From: JAHISC01 sp964645815 | Lineage (GTDB): Bacteria; Patescibacteriota; Patescibacteriia; UBA9934 | Reading direction: 5' to 3' | DNA length: 18,356 nt | Assembly (NCBI GenBank): GCA_964645815.1 | Contig: CAZYCR010000017.1 | Coordinates: 1 to 18,356 of the forward strand | Part shown: one piece after another, positions 1 to 6,777 of the stretch | Layout: the number at the start of each line of letters is the position of its first letter | Numbering within the stretch: position 1 is the stretch's first letter | Position numbers and translations under genes: made by a program | Notes under the pieces: model-generated | Told to the model about the DNA's origin: nothing | The model's input: only the letters and a program-made list of their open reading frames with translations | Database searches by the model: none

Positions 1-44
1 ACGTTGAGGAGTGGCGGAAGAATTCGACGCAGCAGTTCGCTCAT
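1..44 (-). CDS. Possible 5' end of a gene running off the window
   Basis: An ATG at 44 on the minus strand opens a frame that stays open to the window edge (MSELLRRILPPLLN, 14 codons). An in-frame TGA lies a few codons upstream, so if this is a gene its start is here. There is no clear Shine-Dalgarno sequence; TATAAA directly abuts the ATG. The segment is too short to recognise a family. It would be divergent from the GC-rich gene that begins at 279. Confidence 0.25.
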   Translation of the reverse strand, partial: MSELLRRILPPLLN

Positions 45-73
45 TTTATAGCGAGAATTTCAGGAGGAGAGAG

Positions 74-161
74 TTGAGCAACATCTTTGCTCAGAAAAGC
101 CGTAAATTCGGGTTTTCTGCCGAATCAGAGTACATAATTTTGATTCACCTTCTGCAGAAAA
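74..161 (+). promoter_or_regulatory. Cluster of inverted repeats in the leader region
   Basis: This intergenic stretch contains several overlapping inverted repeats. TGAGCA (75-80) pairs with TGCTCA (88-93). CAGAAAA (92-98) plus CCG (100-102) pairs with CGG (109-111) plus TTTTCTG (113-119). TTTTCTGC (113-120) can instead pair with GCAGAAAA (154-161), enclosing a second pairing of GAATCA (122-127) with TGATTC (141-146). The 113-119 strand therefore has two alternative partners. The function is unknown; it could be a structured leader RNA or the remains of terminators. Confidence 0.35.
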
Positions 162-167
162 TATGAA
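140..167 (+). promoter_or_regulatory. Candidate promoter of the GC-rich gene
   Basis: TTGATT (140-145), a 16-nt spacer and TATGAA (162-167) resemble a sigma-70 promoter. Transcription from it would start near 174 and leave a leader of about 105 nt containing the 195-224 hairpin before the GTG at 279. Both boxes are imperfect and overlap the inverted repeats described at 74-161, so this is only a candidate. Confidence 0.3.
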
Positions 168-194
168 TTTGCGACTTTTTATTTGCTGGACCAA

Positions 195-224
195 TTGAGA
201 AACGAGCTTTAGCTAGTTTTTCAA
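195..224 (+). promoter_or_regulatory. Leader hairpin upstream of the GC-rich gene
   Basis: TTGAGAAAC (195-203) pairs with GTTTTTCAA (216-224), with one G-T pair. A G-A mismatch follows, then AGC/GCT, closing on a TTTA loop (208-211). The stem is 12 base pairs in all. It ends about 40 nt before the ribosome binding site. The 3' arm is T-rich but is itself part of the stem, so it is at best a weak terminator or attenuator. Confidence 0.45.
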
Positions 225-264
225 CTAAGTCTAGGAAACGCAACTTCAAATTTGCCTTTTAGGC

Positions 265-271
265 AGGAGGG
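265..271 (+). promoter_or_regulatory. Strong Shine-Dalgarno site fixing the GTG start at 279
   Basis: AGGAGGG at 265-271 lies 7 nt before GTG 279. It is the best Shine-Dalgarno match in the window. It argues against the TTG at 252, which precedes it in the same frame. Confidence 0.7.
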
Positions 272-278
272 AACTGAG

Positions 279-1250
279 GTGGAAGCAATCTACCTGTTCG
301 AAAACGGGCGCTGTGTGGCCCTCGTCGAAGAACCGGGCCACCTGGTTGGTCTGGCTGGTGTGCTCCTGGGCGACCAGGACCTCGAGCCCTGGGCCAAGGA
401 GAACCTGTACGGCAGAAGCCGTCAGGTCTCCGGACCCATGGTCCATGAGCGTCCGCTCCGCGATCGAGCGCTGTGGTTCCAGCGCAGGCTCGAACCGCTC
501 GTCGACGTGGACGGCCAGTCGGTCGTCCCCGAAAGCGACGCGCTCGCCGGTCTGGTCGCCGAGGTCCACGAGCTCATCGAAGAGTTCGAGGACGAAGGCG
601 ACAATGACTACACGCCCCACCCGGTGCGCCAGCTCGAGATCGCCGAAGACGACGACTACGAGGAGTGGCTCATGGACGAGCTCTCGTACGAGCTCTACCT
701 GGAGGAGCTGTTCTCCGGGTACTGCGGCGACGAGAACGACGAGAGCGACGAGCATGGTCTCGACAACGTCGAGGTCACGGAGCCGGTGCGCGATCGGTTC
801 GAGCACGAGTCCGACATTCTCGATGAAAACAGGGCTCGGTTCCTCCGTGAGCGTGAGGCCTGGCAGCAGGAACGTTCCGACGGTATTCGCTCGCGCTGTC
901 GGGAGAACTGCTACCGGCGACAGCGTGAGAACCGGCATGTGCGGCAGCGCCAGCACTACCAGTGCTGGAAGCACAGCTACTACCGGAAGTTCCAGCGGCA
1001 CGGTAGGAACACCGCGAGCGGTCGCCTGATGGCCCAGGCCTGGATCGAGCAGGAACTCCGGCTCGAGCCCGTGCTCCGCCTCGAGTCCTCGGTCCAAGAC
1101 CAGCTCGAGAGCCTCCGTGAGCTCCGGTTCCGCCTCGACGCCCACCGGCTCCTCCACGAGCTCGACCTCCTCGAGTTCTGGGAGTTCGATGCGGTGGCGG
1201 AGACCCTCTGCCTCAGCTCCTGGAGCGAGGCGGGAGAGCTCGCCCTCTAG
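279..1250 (+). CDS. GC-rich orphan gene: charged-block protein with Cys/His cluster
   Basis: I do not recognise this 323-residue protein. The start is GTG 279, placed by the AGGAGGG site. The N-terminus (1-35) is moderately hydrophobic (IYLFENGRCVALVEE). Residues about 93-180 are strongly acidic. Residues about 184-244 are Arg/Gln/His-rich and carry C207, C211, H220, H226, C229 and H232, a spacing that could bind metal. Residues 255-305 are Leu/Glu/Arg-rich and probably helical. No signal peptide or clear transmembrane segment is visible. Codon use is wholly unlike the neighbours: nearly every third base is G or C (CTC, GAG, GAC, CGG, TAC), and a sampled 60-nt line (361-420) is 67% GC against roughly 40% around it. 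GC-richness starts and stops with the reading frame. Open frames on the other strand are explained by composition. It could be a transferred gene or a lineage-specific orphan. Confidence 0.65.
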   Translation: MEAIYLFENGRCVALVEEPGHLVGLAGVLLGDQDLEPWAKENLYGRSRQVSGPMVHERPLRDRALWFQRRLEPLVDVDGQSVVPESDALAGLVAEVHELIEEFEDEGDNDYTPHPVRQLEIAEDDDYEEWLMDELSYELYLEELFSGYCGDENDESDEHGLDNVEVTEPVRDRFEHESDILDENRARFLREREAWQQERSDGIRSRCRENCYRRQRENRHVRQRQHYQCWKHSYYRKFQRHGRNTASGRLMAQAWIEQELRLEPVLRLESSVQDQLESLRELRFRLDAHRLLHELDLLEFWEFDAVAETLCLSSWSEAGELAL

Positions 1251-1264
1251 TCCAACAACTTCGT

Positions 1265-1298
1265 GGCGCGACGTTCATCTACTCAAGAACGTCGTGCC
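1265..1298 (+). promoter_or_regulatory. 12-bp hairpin just after the GC-rich gene
   Basis: GGCGCGACGTTC (1265-1276) pairs with GAACGTCGTGCC (1287-1298) over 12 positions with one G-T pair, around a 10-nt loop. It begins 14 nt after the stop codon. No T-run follows, so it is not a standard intrinsic terminator. It may protect the 3' end of the mRNA or act together with the terminator at 1337. Confidence 0.55.
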
Positions 1299-1336
1299 CA
1301 CTGCCGAGTGTTTCAGTCATGGAACATTCAGCAATG

Positions 1337-1370
1337 AAAAACTGACCAGTCAATTGACTGGTCAGTTTTT
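1337..1370. terminator. Bidirectional terminator, 34-bp perfect palindrome
   Basis: AAAACTGACCAGTCAA and its exact complement form a perfect inverted repeat with 17-nt arms (1337-1353 and 1354-1370). A-runs and T-runs flank the core, so it reads as an intrinsic terminator in both directions. It lies between the plus-strand gene ending at 1250 and the minus-strand gene ending at 1382, the expected place for a shared terminator of convergent genes. Confidence 0.85.
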
Positions 1371-1381
1371 GTTAAACAGTT

Positions 1382-2842
1382 TTACATTTCAGCGATCAAC
1401 TGATAGAGCATCTCTCTTGCCTCCCGAGGCGTACGAATTTTCTCAGTTAACTGAGCATCACGAATTTGATCGAGAAGCTGGCGATAGATTGGACCTTCAC
1501 TCACTCCGGCAACGGCAATATCATGTCCGGTTATCAGTCGTGGCAAGAAATTTCCTTCACCAACTCGCAGATAAAAATCTTCCAAACTTGCTTGTATTCT
1601 ACGGGCAGTATGTAATCTCTCTCGGGCAATAGAATGTTTTCCTTCGGCAATGCTCAAGGCATGAATTAAGAGCAACAGTTCGCGACCGCGCTGGTTCATG
1701 AATTTGTGTTCAAATTCACTTGGTCTCATGTTTGCCGGATCAGTATTTTCAAAAATCGACAAATGATCAACCAACCACAAAACATCCTGACAATTAACAT
1801 GAGCTTCGTGCTCTTTGGCAAATTGATGGAAGAACAGATTTTTACAAACATGGTAAGCGTGCTCACCAAGATGTTTTTCGGCTGGTGCCAAAAGTGCTGC
1901 TACCTGCAAAGTAGGTGAGGGTTCCAAAATTCCATGCTCGTGCAATAATTCCGTTTTTCTCAGAAGATGGAGTGTCTGTTTGATAGTCTCCAATTTATCT
2001 TCTGAAAGAGAGGCAACTTTTGGTAGGAATATTTTTAGGGCTCCACTTTCTTGCCATAGATCGAGCGTGTGGACCGGGTGAGCAATAAACCCGAGTAAAA
2101 ATTCTCGGCCAACCATCTCGCGTGGCACCAAGTATTCATATCGGCCATCATCGTTGAGTCGGGTTTTATTCAAAAGATCAATATGTTTTTGAATAGCTCG
2201 CCAGGTAGTTTCTTCAAGACCAAAACCAAGCTGACTCGCCAGTCGTAAGCCTCGTAAAATTCTGGTTGCGTCTTCTTCAAAACGTCGCTGAGGACTCCGC
2301 ACTGCCCGAATCAAGCCTTGATACAGATCACTGAGTCCCAAAAATGGATCGACCAAGCGTTTGTATCTGAGCTCAAAAGCCATGGCATTGATGGTAAAGT
2401 CTCGGCGGGACAAATCTTCAGCAATCGGTAACCTATAGTCAGTTTCAATTTTGAGATCACGACGGCCGCCGATTTTGTCACTGTCCTGACTCTCGGTTCG
2501 TGGCAGTGCAATATCGATTGGAGCCAAATCTGAACAACCATGAGGAACAAATTTAAAAGTCCCAAAATTTTTACCCACGAATTCACATGCTCCGTGCAAA
2601 TTTAACCAATTTTCCAAAACATCCGGTGGGATGTTTCTGATCACCAGATCAATGTCACTGGCGATTTTGCCTAAGATGGCATCGCGGACACTGCCGCCAA
2701 CCAAATAAATTTCCGCTATTGGGAAGTCGTTGTAAAGGAGTGCTGTCCAGGTGAGACGCGGCTCACCAATAACAAAAGCTTCCGCGCGGCTTTCTGGCGG
2801 AATCGAAATTCGGGCAAATTTTGCAAGCATGCCTCCGCTCAT
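1382..2842 (-). CDS. cca: CCA tRNA nucleotidyltransferase / poly(A) polymerase family protein
   Basis: This class II nucleotidyltransferase adds or repairs the 3' CCA end of tRNAs, or adds A tails, in the cytoplasm. Counting from ATG 2842 (486 residues), it shows LVGGSVRD (47-54), the metal-binding DID (63-65), the third acid in PIDIA (D110), RRDFTINAMA (146-155) and RILRGLRLASQLGF (about 194-207), the full head and neck signature. The remaining ~280 residues are helical and not diagnostic. I chose ATG 2842 because an extended -10 element (2849-2857) puts the transcript start at that codon; GTG 2848 and ATG 2830 are alternatives. The length is slightly above the usual 400-450. Both tRNA genes in this window already encode CCA, so here the enzyme would mainly repair ends or act in RNA quality control. 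It shares the terminator at 1337-1370 with the convergent gene. Confidence 0.9.
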   Translation of the reverse strand: MSGGMLAKFARISIPPESRAEAFVIGEPRLTWTALLYNDFPIAEIYLVGGSVRDAILGKIASDIDLVIRNIPPDVLENWLNLHGACEFVGKNFGTFKFVPHGCSDLAPIDIALPRTESQDSDKIGGRRDLKIETDYRLPIAEDLSRRDFTINAMAFELRYKRLVDPFLGLSDLYQGLIRAVRSPQRRFEEDATRILRGLRLASQLGFGLEETTWRAIQKHIDLLNKTRLNDDGRYEYLVPREMVGREFLLGFIAHPVHTLDLWQESGALKIFLPKVASLSEDKLETIKQTLHLLRKTELLHEHGILEPSPTLQVAALLAPAEKHLGEHAYHVCKNLFFHQFAKEHEAHVNCQDVLWLVDHLSIFENTDPANMRPSEFEHKFMNQRGRELLLLIHALSIAEGKHSIARERLHTARRIQASLEDFYLRVGEGNFLPRLITGHDIAVAGVSEGPIYRQLLDQIRDAQLTEKIRTPREAREMLYQLIAEM

Positions 2843-2848
2843 GCCCAC

Positions 2849-2857
2849 ATTGTATCA
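2849..2857 (-). promoter_or_regulatory. Extended -10 promoter of cca, leaderless
   Basis: On the minus strand TGATACAAT is a TGn plus TACAAT extended -10. Six nt separate it from ATG 2842, so the transcript would begin at or next to the start codon. The 12-mer TTTGATACAATG recurs exactly before the membrane protein gene at 15800. Confidence 0.6.
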
Positions 2858-2881
2858 AATGGTTAGGACAAAACCAATGCA

Positions 2882-4018
2882 CTATTTGTGCAAAGTTTGT
2901 TTTAGGTGGCTAATTACTTTCTTTTCAACGGCCACAATGTCGTTTTCAGGGATTCTGAGTCTTGCTTCTTCGCGGGTTCCAGCGGCACGGAATGGAGCAC
3001 CAAGGTACAAAGCATCGTGCGGTACATTGGCCCGTAAAATCACTTCGATATGTCCTTTAGGATGCTCAAAGAAAACTGCACCAATTTGAGTATTTGGCGA
3101 ACTCATCATCAACTCGTCAATAATGTTTTCTAAAGCCTCCTCACTAGCTCCAGCATTGGCAAAATCTTGTTTGGTGAGCAACGTCCAAATTAAACCGGTC
3201 TTTGGTAAAGATTTAAGTCTGGCTAAAGCACGGCCCCAAAGCCGCAAAGTTTCTACAGTTCTGGTCTTGTAAAGTTTTTGAACAATTTCATCGCGACGAG
3301 CTCCGGCTCCGATTAACTTCCCAGCAACTTTTAATGTCTTTGGCGAAACATTGGCTGAACGGAAACTGTGAGTTTTAAAAATCATGCCGGTCAATAAATA
3401 TGTTGCCATCTCTTCATCGATCAAACTATGATCAATTTTTTCCAAAAGATCATACAACACTTCAGTCGTGGAGACAGCATTAATGTCAACCAGGTTCATC
3501 TGTCCAAAATGTTCATTGGCGCTAGAGTGGTCAATATTGATAATCGGAGTTTGGAAGAAAAAGTCTGCGTACTGGCGATAGAGATGACCCAAGTTTTCCA
3601 AATCTTGAGCACCGAGGATAATAATCAAATCGTATTTGTAACTGTCGGTTGAGATTTTAATGTCGTCTTCTGACCAAATGCCAGTTTTTGGTACCAAATG
3701 GACGCGCACTTCCTCTGGCGTCAAATCATAAGAAAGCTCATCAACTTTCGCTCTCTTTGCATTAATGTGCAAGGTCAATTTTCTGATGTTTGGTAAATCA
3801 CCTCGGATAGTGACTGGGTTGGTTAAAAATTCGAGTGATTTTGGAGCTTGACCACCGCTGGTACTTAAATCAACCGGCTTTTGCATTTTTGACAAAAGCG
3901 CGGCACAAGAAAAACCAGCTGCAAAATGATCAGCGTCAGCAGTTTCGGGTAAAACTATGAGCGGTCGTTTAGCCAGCTCCAAAGCATTAAGAAATTGTTC
4001 GGGTATATTGAGTGACAT
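2882..4018 (-). CDS. DHH-family phosphoesterase homologue (NrnA-like), probably catalytically impaired
   Basis: The 378-residue protein matches the two-domain DHH/DHHA1 layout of NrnA-type oligoribonucleases and pAp phosphatases. Visible landmarks are motif I with D28-x-D30 (ETADADHFAAG), the motif III region NIDHSSANEHFGQMNLVD (161-178), followed by STTEVLYDLL, and SPKTLKVAGKLIGAG (225-239). Several metal ligands expected in the family are changed: motif II has LGAQD where LDTSD is usual (D to G136), the DHH triad reads DHS (163-165), the DTG motif is FKTHSF (214-219), and the C-terminal GGGH motif is replaced by FRAAGTREEA (343-352). I infer a pseudoenzyme or an altered activity, perhaps still binding RNA or a nucleotide. 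It starts at ATG 4018 with AAGGAG about 13 nt upstream, and ends about 40 nt before cca, which has its own promoter. Confidence 0.75.
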   Translation of the reverse strand: MSLNIPEQFLNALELAKRPLIVLPETADADHFAAGFSCAALLSKMQKPVDLSTSGGQAPKSLEFLTNPVTIRGDLPNIRKLTLHINAKRAKVDELSYDLTPEEVRVHLVPKTGIWSEDDIKISTDSYKYDLIIILGAQDLENLGHLYRQYADFFFQTPIINIDHSSANEHFGQMNLVDINAVSTTEVLYDLLEKIDHSLIDEEMATYLLTGMIFKTHSFRSANVSPKTLKVAGKLIGAGARRDEIVQKLYKTRTVETLRLWGRALARLKSLPKTGLIWTLLTKQDFANAGASEEALENIIDELMMSSPNTQIGAVFFEHPKGHIEVILRANVPHDALYLGAPFRAAGTREEARLRIPENDIVAVEKKVISHLKQTLHK

Positions 4019-4057
4019 GAAAAAACTGTTGCTCCTTCTTCTGGCATGGGAGGAATT

Positions 4058-4086
4058 AGCTTACTAGTAAGTGTAAAATCGGTCAA
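4058..4086 (-). promoter_or_regulatory. Candidate promoter of the DHH-family gene
   Basis: On the minus strand TTGACC (4081-4086), a 17-nt spacer and TAAGCT (4058-4063) form a plausible sigma-70 promoter. It predicts a leader of roughly 30 nt containing AAGGAG. Its -35 lies back-to-back with the valS -35 at 4092, only 5 bp apart. Confidence 0.45.
4060..4071. promoter_or_regulatory. 12-bp palindrome in the divergent promoter region
   Basis: CTTACTAGTAAG is a perfect 12-bp palindrome overlapping the candidate -10 of the minus-strand DHH gene and about 20 bp upstream of the valS -35. Its position suits an operator for a dimeric regulator, but no such regulator is encoded in the window. Confidence 0.3.
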
Positions 4087-4091
4087 GCCCG

Positions 4092-4120
4092 TTGCTTTTA
4101 TCCTCCATTTTAGCTAAACT
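4092..4120 (+). promoter_or_regulatory. Promoter of valS
   Basis: TTGCTT (4092-4097), a 17-nt spacer and TAAACT (4115-4120) form a good sigma-70-type promoter. The transcript would begin near 4127, leaving only a few nt before ATG 4131. The same -10 (TAAACT) with a 17-nt spacer recurs at 12764-12792. Confidence 0.55.
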
Positions 4121-4130
4121 AGCCATTAAT

Positions 4131-6776
4131 ATGAGTCAAAGCAAAAATTCGCTACCCAAGGCCTACGAAGCCCGCGAGGTTGAAGATAAAATTTATGCAA
4201 CTTGGCAAAAGAGCGGCTATTTTAATCCAGATAATTTGCCAGATTTAGATTTACGTCAAGAGGCTTTTTCGATTGTCTTGCCACCGCCAAATGTTACCGG
4301 CACTTTGCATATGGGGCATGCGGCAATGCTCGCCATTGAGGACGCAATGACTCGTTTTGCGCGCATGAGTGGAAAGCGAGCTCTGTGGGTGCCTGGTACT
4401 GACCATGCCGCCATTGCCACGCAGACAAAAGTTGAAAAGATTCTCATCAAAGAAGGTATAAAAGATCCTCGCCAAGAACTTGGTCGGGAAAAGTTTTTAG
4501 CCCGAGTTGAAAAATTTGCTCAAGAAAGTCACGACACTATTGTCAATCAGGTAAAAAAGATGGGTGCTTCGGTTGACTGGAGTCGTGAGGCTTATACTTT
4601 GGATGAACCTCGTCATCTGGCCGTTAATGAGGCTTTTAAAAAGATGTATGACGATGGTTTGATTTACCAAGGTTTCAAAGTTGTTAACTGGTGTCCACGT
4701 TGCCAGTCAACTTTGGCTGATGATGAAGTTGAATATCAGGAAGGAAACAGCAAACTTTATACTTTTAAGTATGATGCGGATTTTCCAATCAGTATTTCGA
4801 CAACTCGACCAGAAACAAAGTTGGGAGATACTGCTGTGGCCGTGAACCCGAAAGATAAGCGTTATAAAAAGTTCGTTGGCAAAACTTTTAATGTTACTTT
4901 TGCCGGCGGGCCTTTAAAGATTCAGGTGATTGCCGACGAAGCAATTGACCCAACTTATGGAACCGGTGCTTTGGGTGTTACTCCGGCTCATAGCAAAATC
5001 GATGAAGAGATGGCGAACAAAAATAATCTGCCATTTATCGAAGTCATTGATGAAAAAGGATTGATGACCGCTCAATCTGGCATGGAGGGTCTGACAACTC
5101 ATGAGGCTCGTGAAAAAGTTGTAGATTGGTTGCGAACAAATAATTTACTCGAGTCAGAAGTTGAAACGCCGCAGAATCTGTCTGTCTGCTACCGTTGTGG
5201 TACGGCAATTGAGCCGCTTCCTAAGAAGCAGTGGTTTATTGACGTCAATAAAGAATTTATTTTCCATCAGTCCAAGAGAGCTCCGATTTCCGGACTAAAA
5301 GACGGAAAAAAGATGACCCTCAAAACTTTGATGCAACATGTGGTCAAAGCTGGTGACATTGAAATTTTGCCAGCGCGGTTTGATAAAACTTATTTCCACT
5401 GGATCGACAATCTCCGCGACTGGAATATCAGCCGTCAGATTTGGTTTGGTCATCAAGTTCCGGTTTGGTACAAGGGCGAAGAGATTGAAGTTGGTCAAGA
5501 ACCAAAAGGTGCCGGCTGGACCCAGGACTCAGACACCCTCGACACCTGGTTCTCTTCTGGGCTTTGGACTTTTTCTACGCTTGGTTGGCCAGATGAAAAT
5601 GCCGCTGACTTCAAACTCTATCATCCAACTTCGGTCATGGAGACGGGCTACGATATTTTGTTCTTCTGGGTAGCAAGAATGATTTTGATGTCGACCTATC
5701 TTCTCGGCGAAGTGCCATTTAGAACCGTTTATTTACACGGCTTGATTCGAGATGATCAGGGTCGGAAAATGTCTAAGTCCCTCGAAAATATCATTGATCC
5801 TTTGGACATGATCGTGGAGTATGGGGCCGATGCAACTCGATTGTCTTTGTTGGTCGGGGCGACGCCAGGTAATGACATGAAACTTTCGATAGATAAGATT
5901 GCCAGCTTCCGCAACTTTACCAATAAACTTTGGAACATTGCGCGTTTTGTTTTCTCAAGTGTTGAAAAGGTTGAATCAATCGATTCTGTAGAGCCAGAAA
6001 CTTTAGCTGATAAGTGGATTTTGGGGAGACTTTCCGAAGTAACTAAATCCGCCACTAAACATTACGAGAAATTCGAGTATTCTTTGCTCGGTGAAGAACT
6101 GCGGGAATTTACATGGGGTGAATTCGCTGATTGGTATTTGGAGATTGCGAAAATTCAAAAATCGGAAAACACTGATCGAATTTTGCTTTTTGTGCTCGAT
6201 CGGATTTTGAGACTTTGGCATCCGTTAATGCCGTTTGTCACCGAAGAACTTTTTAAGAATTTTGATCAGGGCCTGCTCATCGTTGCTCCATGGCCAGTGG
6301 TTGAGAGTAAAATTAAAAAGGAAGAAAAAGAATTATTCTCTAAAGTGCAGGCAGCGACGACAGCCATTAGAAATGTTCGGGCCCGCTATAAGATTTCTTA
6401 CAAAAAACCACTGCCAGTTATTTTAACTCTGGAATCTTTAATTGATTCGCAATCGATTATTGAAAAATTGGCTGGGGCTACTATTACTTTTGACACAAAA
6501 GCCACCAGACCGGCGCAGTCGGCCAGCTTTGTTATTGGAGAAGGGAATATTTACATTCCGCTGGCGGGTATTGTTGACATTGAAGAAGAAAAACGTCGCC
6601 TTGAAGAAGAACTTGATTTTCAAGGAAGTTACATGCGATCATTGGAAGAGAAGTTAGGCAATCCCGGTTTTATCAAAAAAGCTCCGGAAAATATTGTGGC
6701 TCATGAGCGAGAAAAAGTTGAACTCGCTAAAGTTAAAATCGCCGCTTTGCAAGAAGAACTAAAAAGTCTTAATTAA
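4131..6776 (+). CDS. valS: Valyl-tRNA synthetase
   Basis: This class I synthetase charges tRNA-Val with valine and edits mischarged threonine. From ATG 4131 it has 881 residues, normal for the family. The class I signature is HMGH (60-63), followed by the WVPGTDHAAIATQ segment typical of ValRS. KMSKS is at 546-550. Two Cys pairs, CPRC (188-191) and CYRC (353-356), look like zinc knuckles within the inserted editing/connective region. The C-terminus (about 810-881) is a charged coiled coil, the tRNA-clamping arm of ValRS. The open frame extends upstream to a TTG at 4092, but that codon lies in the -35 box; ATG 4131 is the conventional start and would be nearly leaderless. It leads an operon with tyrS (1 nt gap) and argS. 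Its cognate tRNA-Val(UAC) lies at 11754. Confidence 0.97.
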   Translation: MSQSKNSLPKAYEAREVEDKIYATWQKSGYFNPDNLPDLDLRQEAFSIVLPPPNVTGTLHMGHAAMLAIEDAMTRFARMSGKRALWVPGTDHAAIATQTKVEKILIKEGIKDPRQELGREKFLARVEKFAQESHDTIVNQVKKMGASVDWSREAYTLDEPRHLAVNEAFKKMYDDGLIYQGFKVVNWCPRCQSTLADDEVEYQEGNSKLYTFKYDADFPISISTTRPETKLGDTAVAVNPKDKRYKKFVGKTFNVTFAGGPLKIQVIADEAIDPTYGTGALGVTPAHSKIDEEMANKNNLPFIEVIDEKGLMTAQSGMEGLTTHEAREKVVDWLRTNNLLESEVETPQNLSVCYRCGTAIEPLPKKQWFIDVNKEFIFHQSKRAPISGLKDGKKMTLKTLMQHVVKAGDIEILPARFDKTYFHWIDNLRDWNISRQIWFGHQVPVWYKGEEIEVGQEPKGAGWTQDSDTLDTWFSSGLWTFSTLGWPDENAADFKLYHPTSVMETGYDILFFWVARMILMSTYLLGEVPFRTVYLHGLIRDDQGRKMSKSLENIIDPLDMIVEYGADATRLSLLVGATPGNDMKLSIDKIASFRNFTNKLWNIARFVFSSVEKVESIDSVEPETLADKWILGRLSEVTKSATKHYEKFEYSLLGEELREFTWGEFADWYLEIAKIQKSENTDRILLFVLDRILRLWHPLMPFVTEELFKNFDQGLLIVAPWPVVESKIKKEEKELFSKVQAATTAIRNVRARYKISYKKPLPVILTLESLIDSQSIIEKLAGATITFDTKATRPAQSASFVIGEGNIYIPLAGIVDIEEEKRRLEEELDFQGSYMRSLEEKLGNPGFIKKAPENIVAHEREKVELAKVKIAALQEELKSLN

Positions 6777-6777
6777 T

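Noticed and set aside
74..163. 30-codon frame from TTG 74 after AGGAGGAG (62-69)
   Set aside because: Spacing to the TTG is only 4 nt, the peptide has no recognisable features, and the region is explained as well by its hairpins. It could be a leader peptide, but there is no further support.
313..1029. Second plus-strand open frame inside the GC-rich gene
   Set aside because: Translation is a Ser/Thr/Arg-rich low-complexity string typical of a shifted frame, and no ribosome site precedes it.
246..1157. Long antisense open frame over the GC-rich gene
   Set aside because: GC-rich DNA lacks stops in many frames, and CTCGAG/GAGCTC palindromes read alike on both strands. The plus frame has the ribosome site, GC-biased third positions and a downstream terminator; the minus frame yields low-complexity Val/Leu/Glu sequence without a start signal.
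4092..4130. Upstream TTG start for valS
   Set aside because: The extra 13 residues are not family-like and their codons coincide with the -35, spacer and -10; ATG 4131 gives the usual N-terminus.
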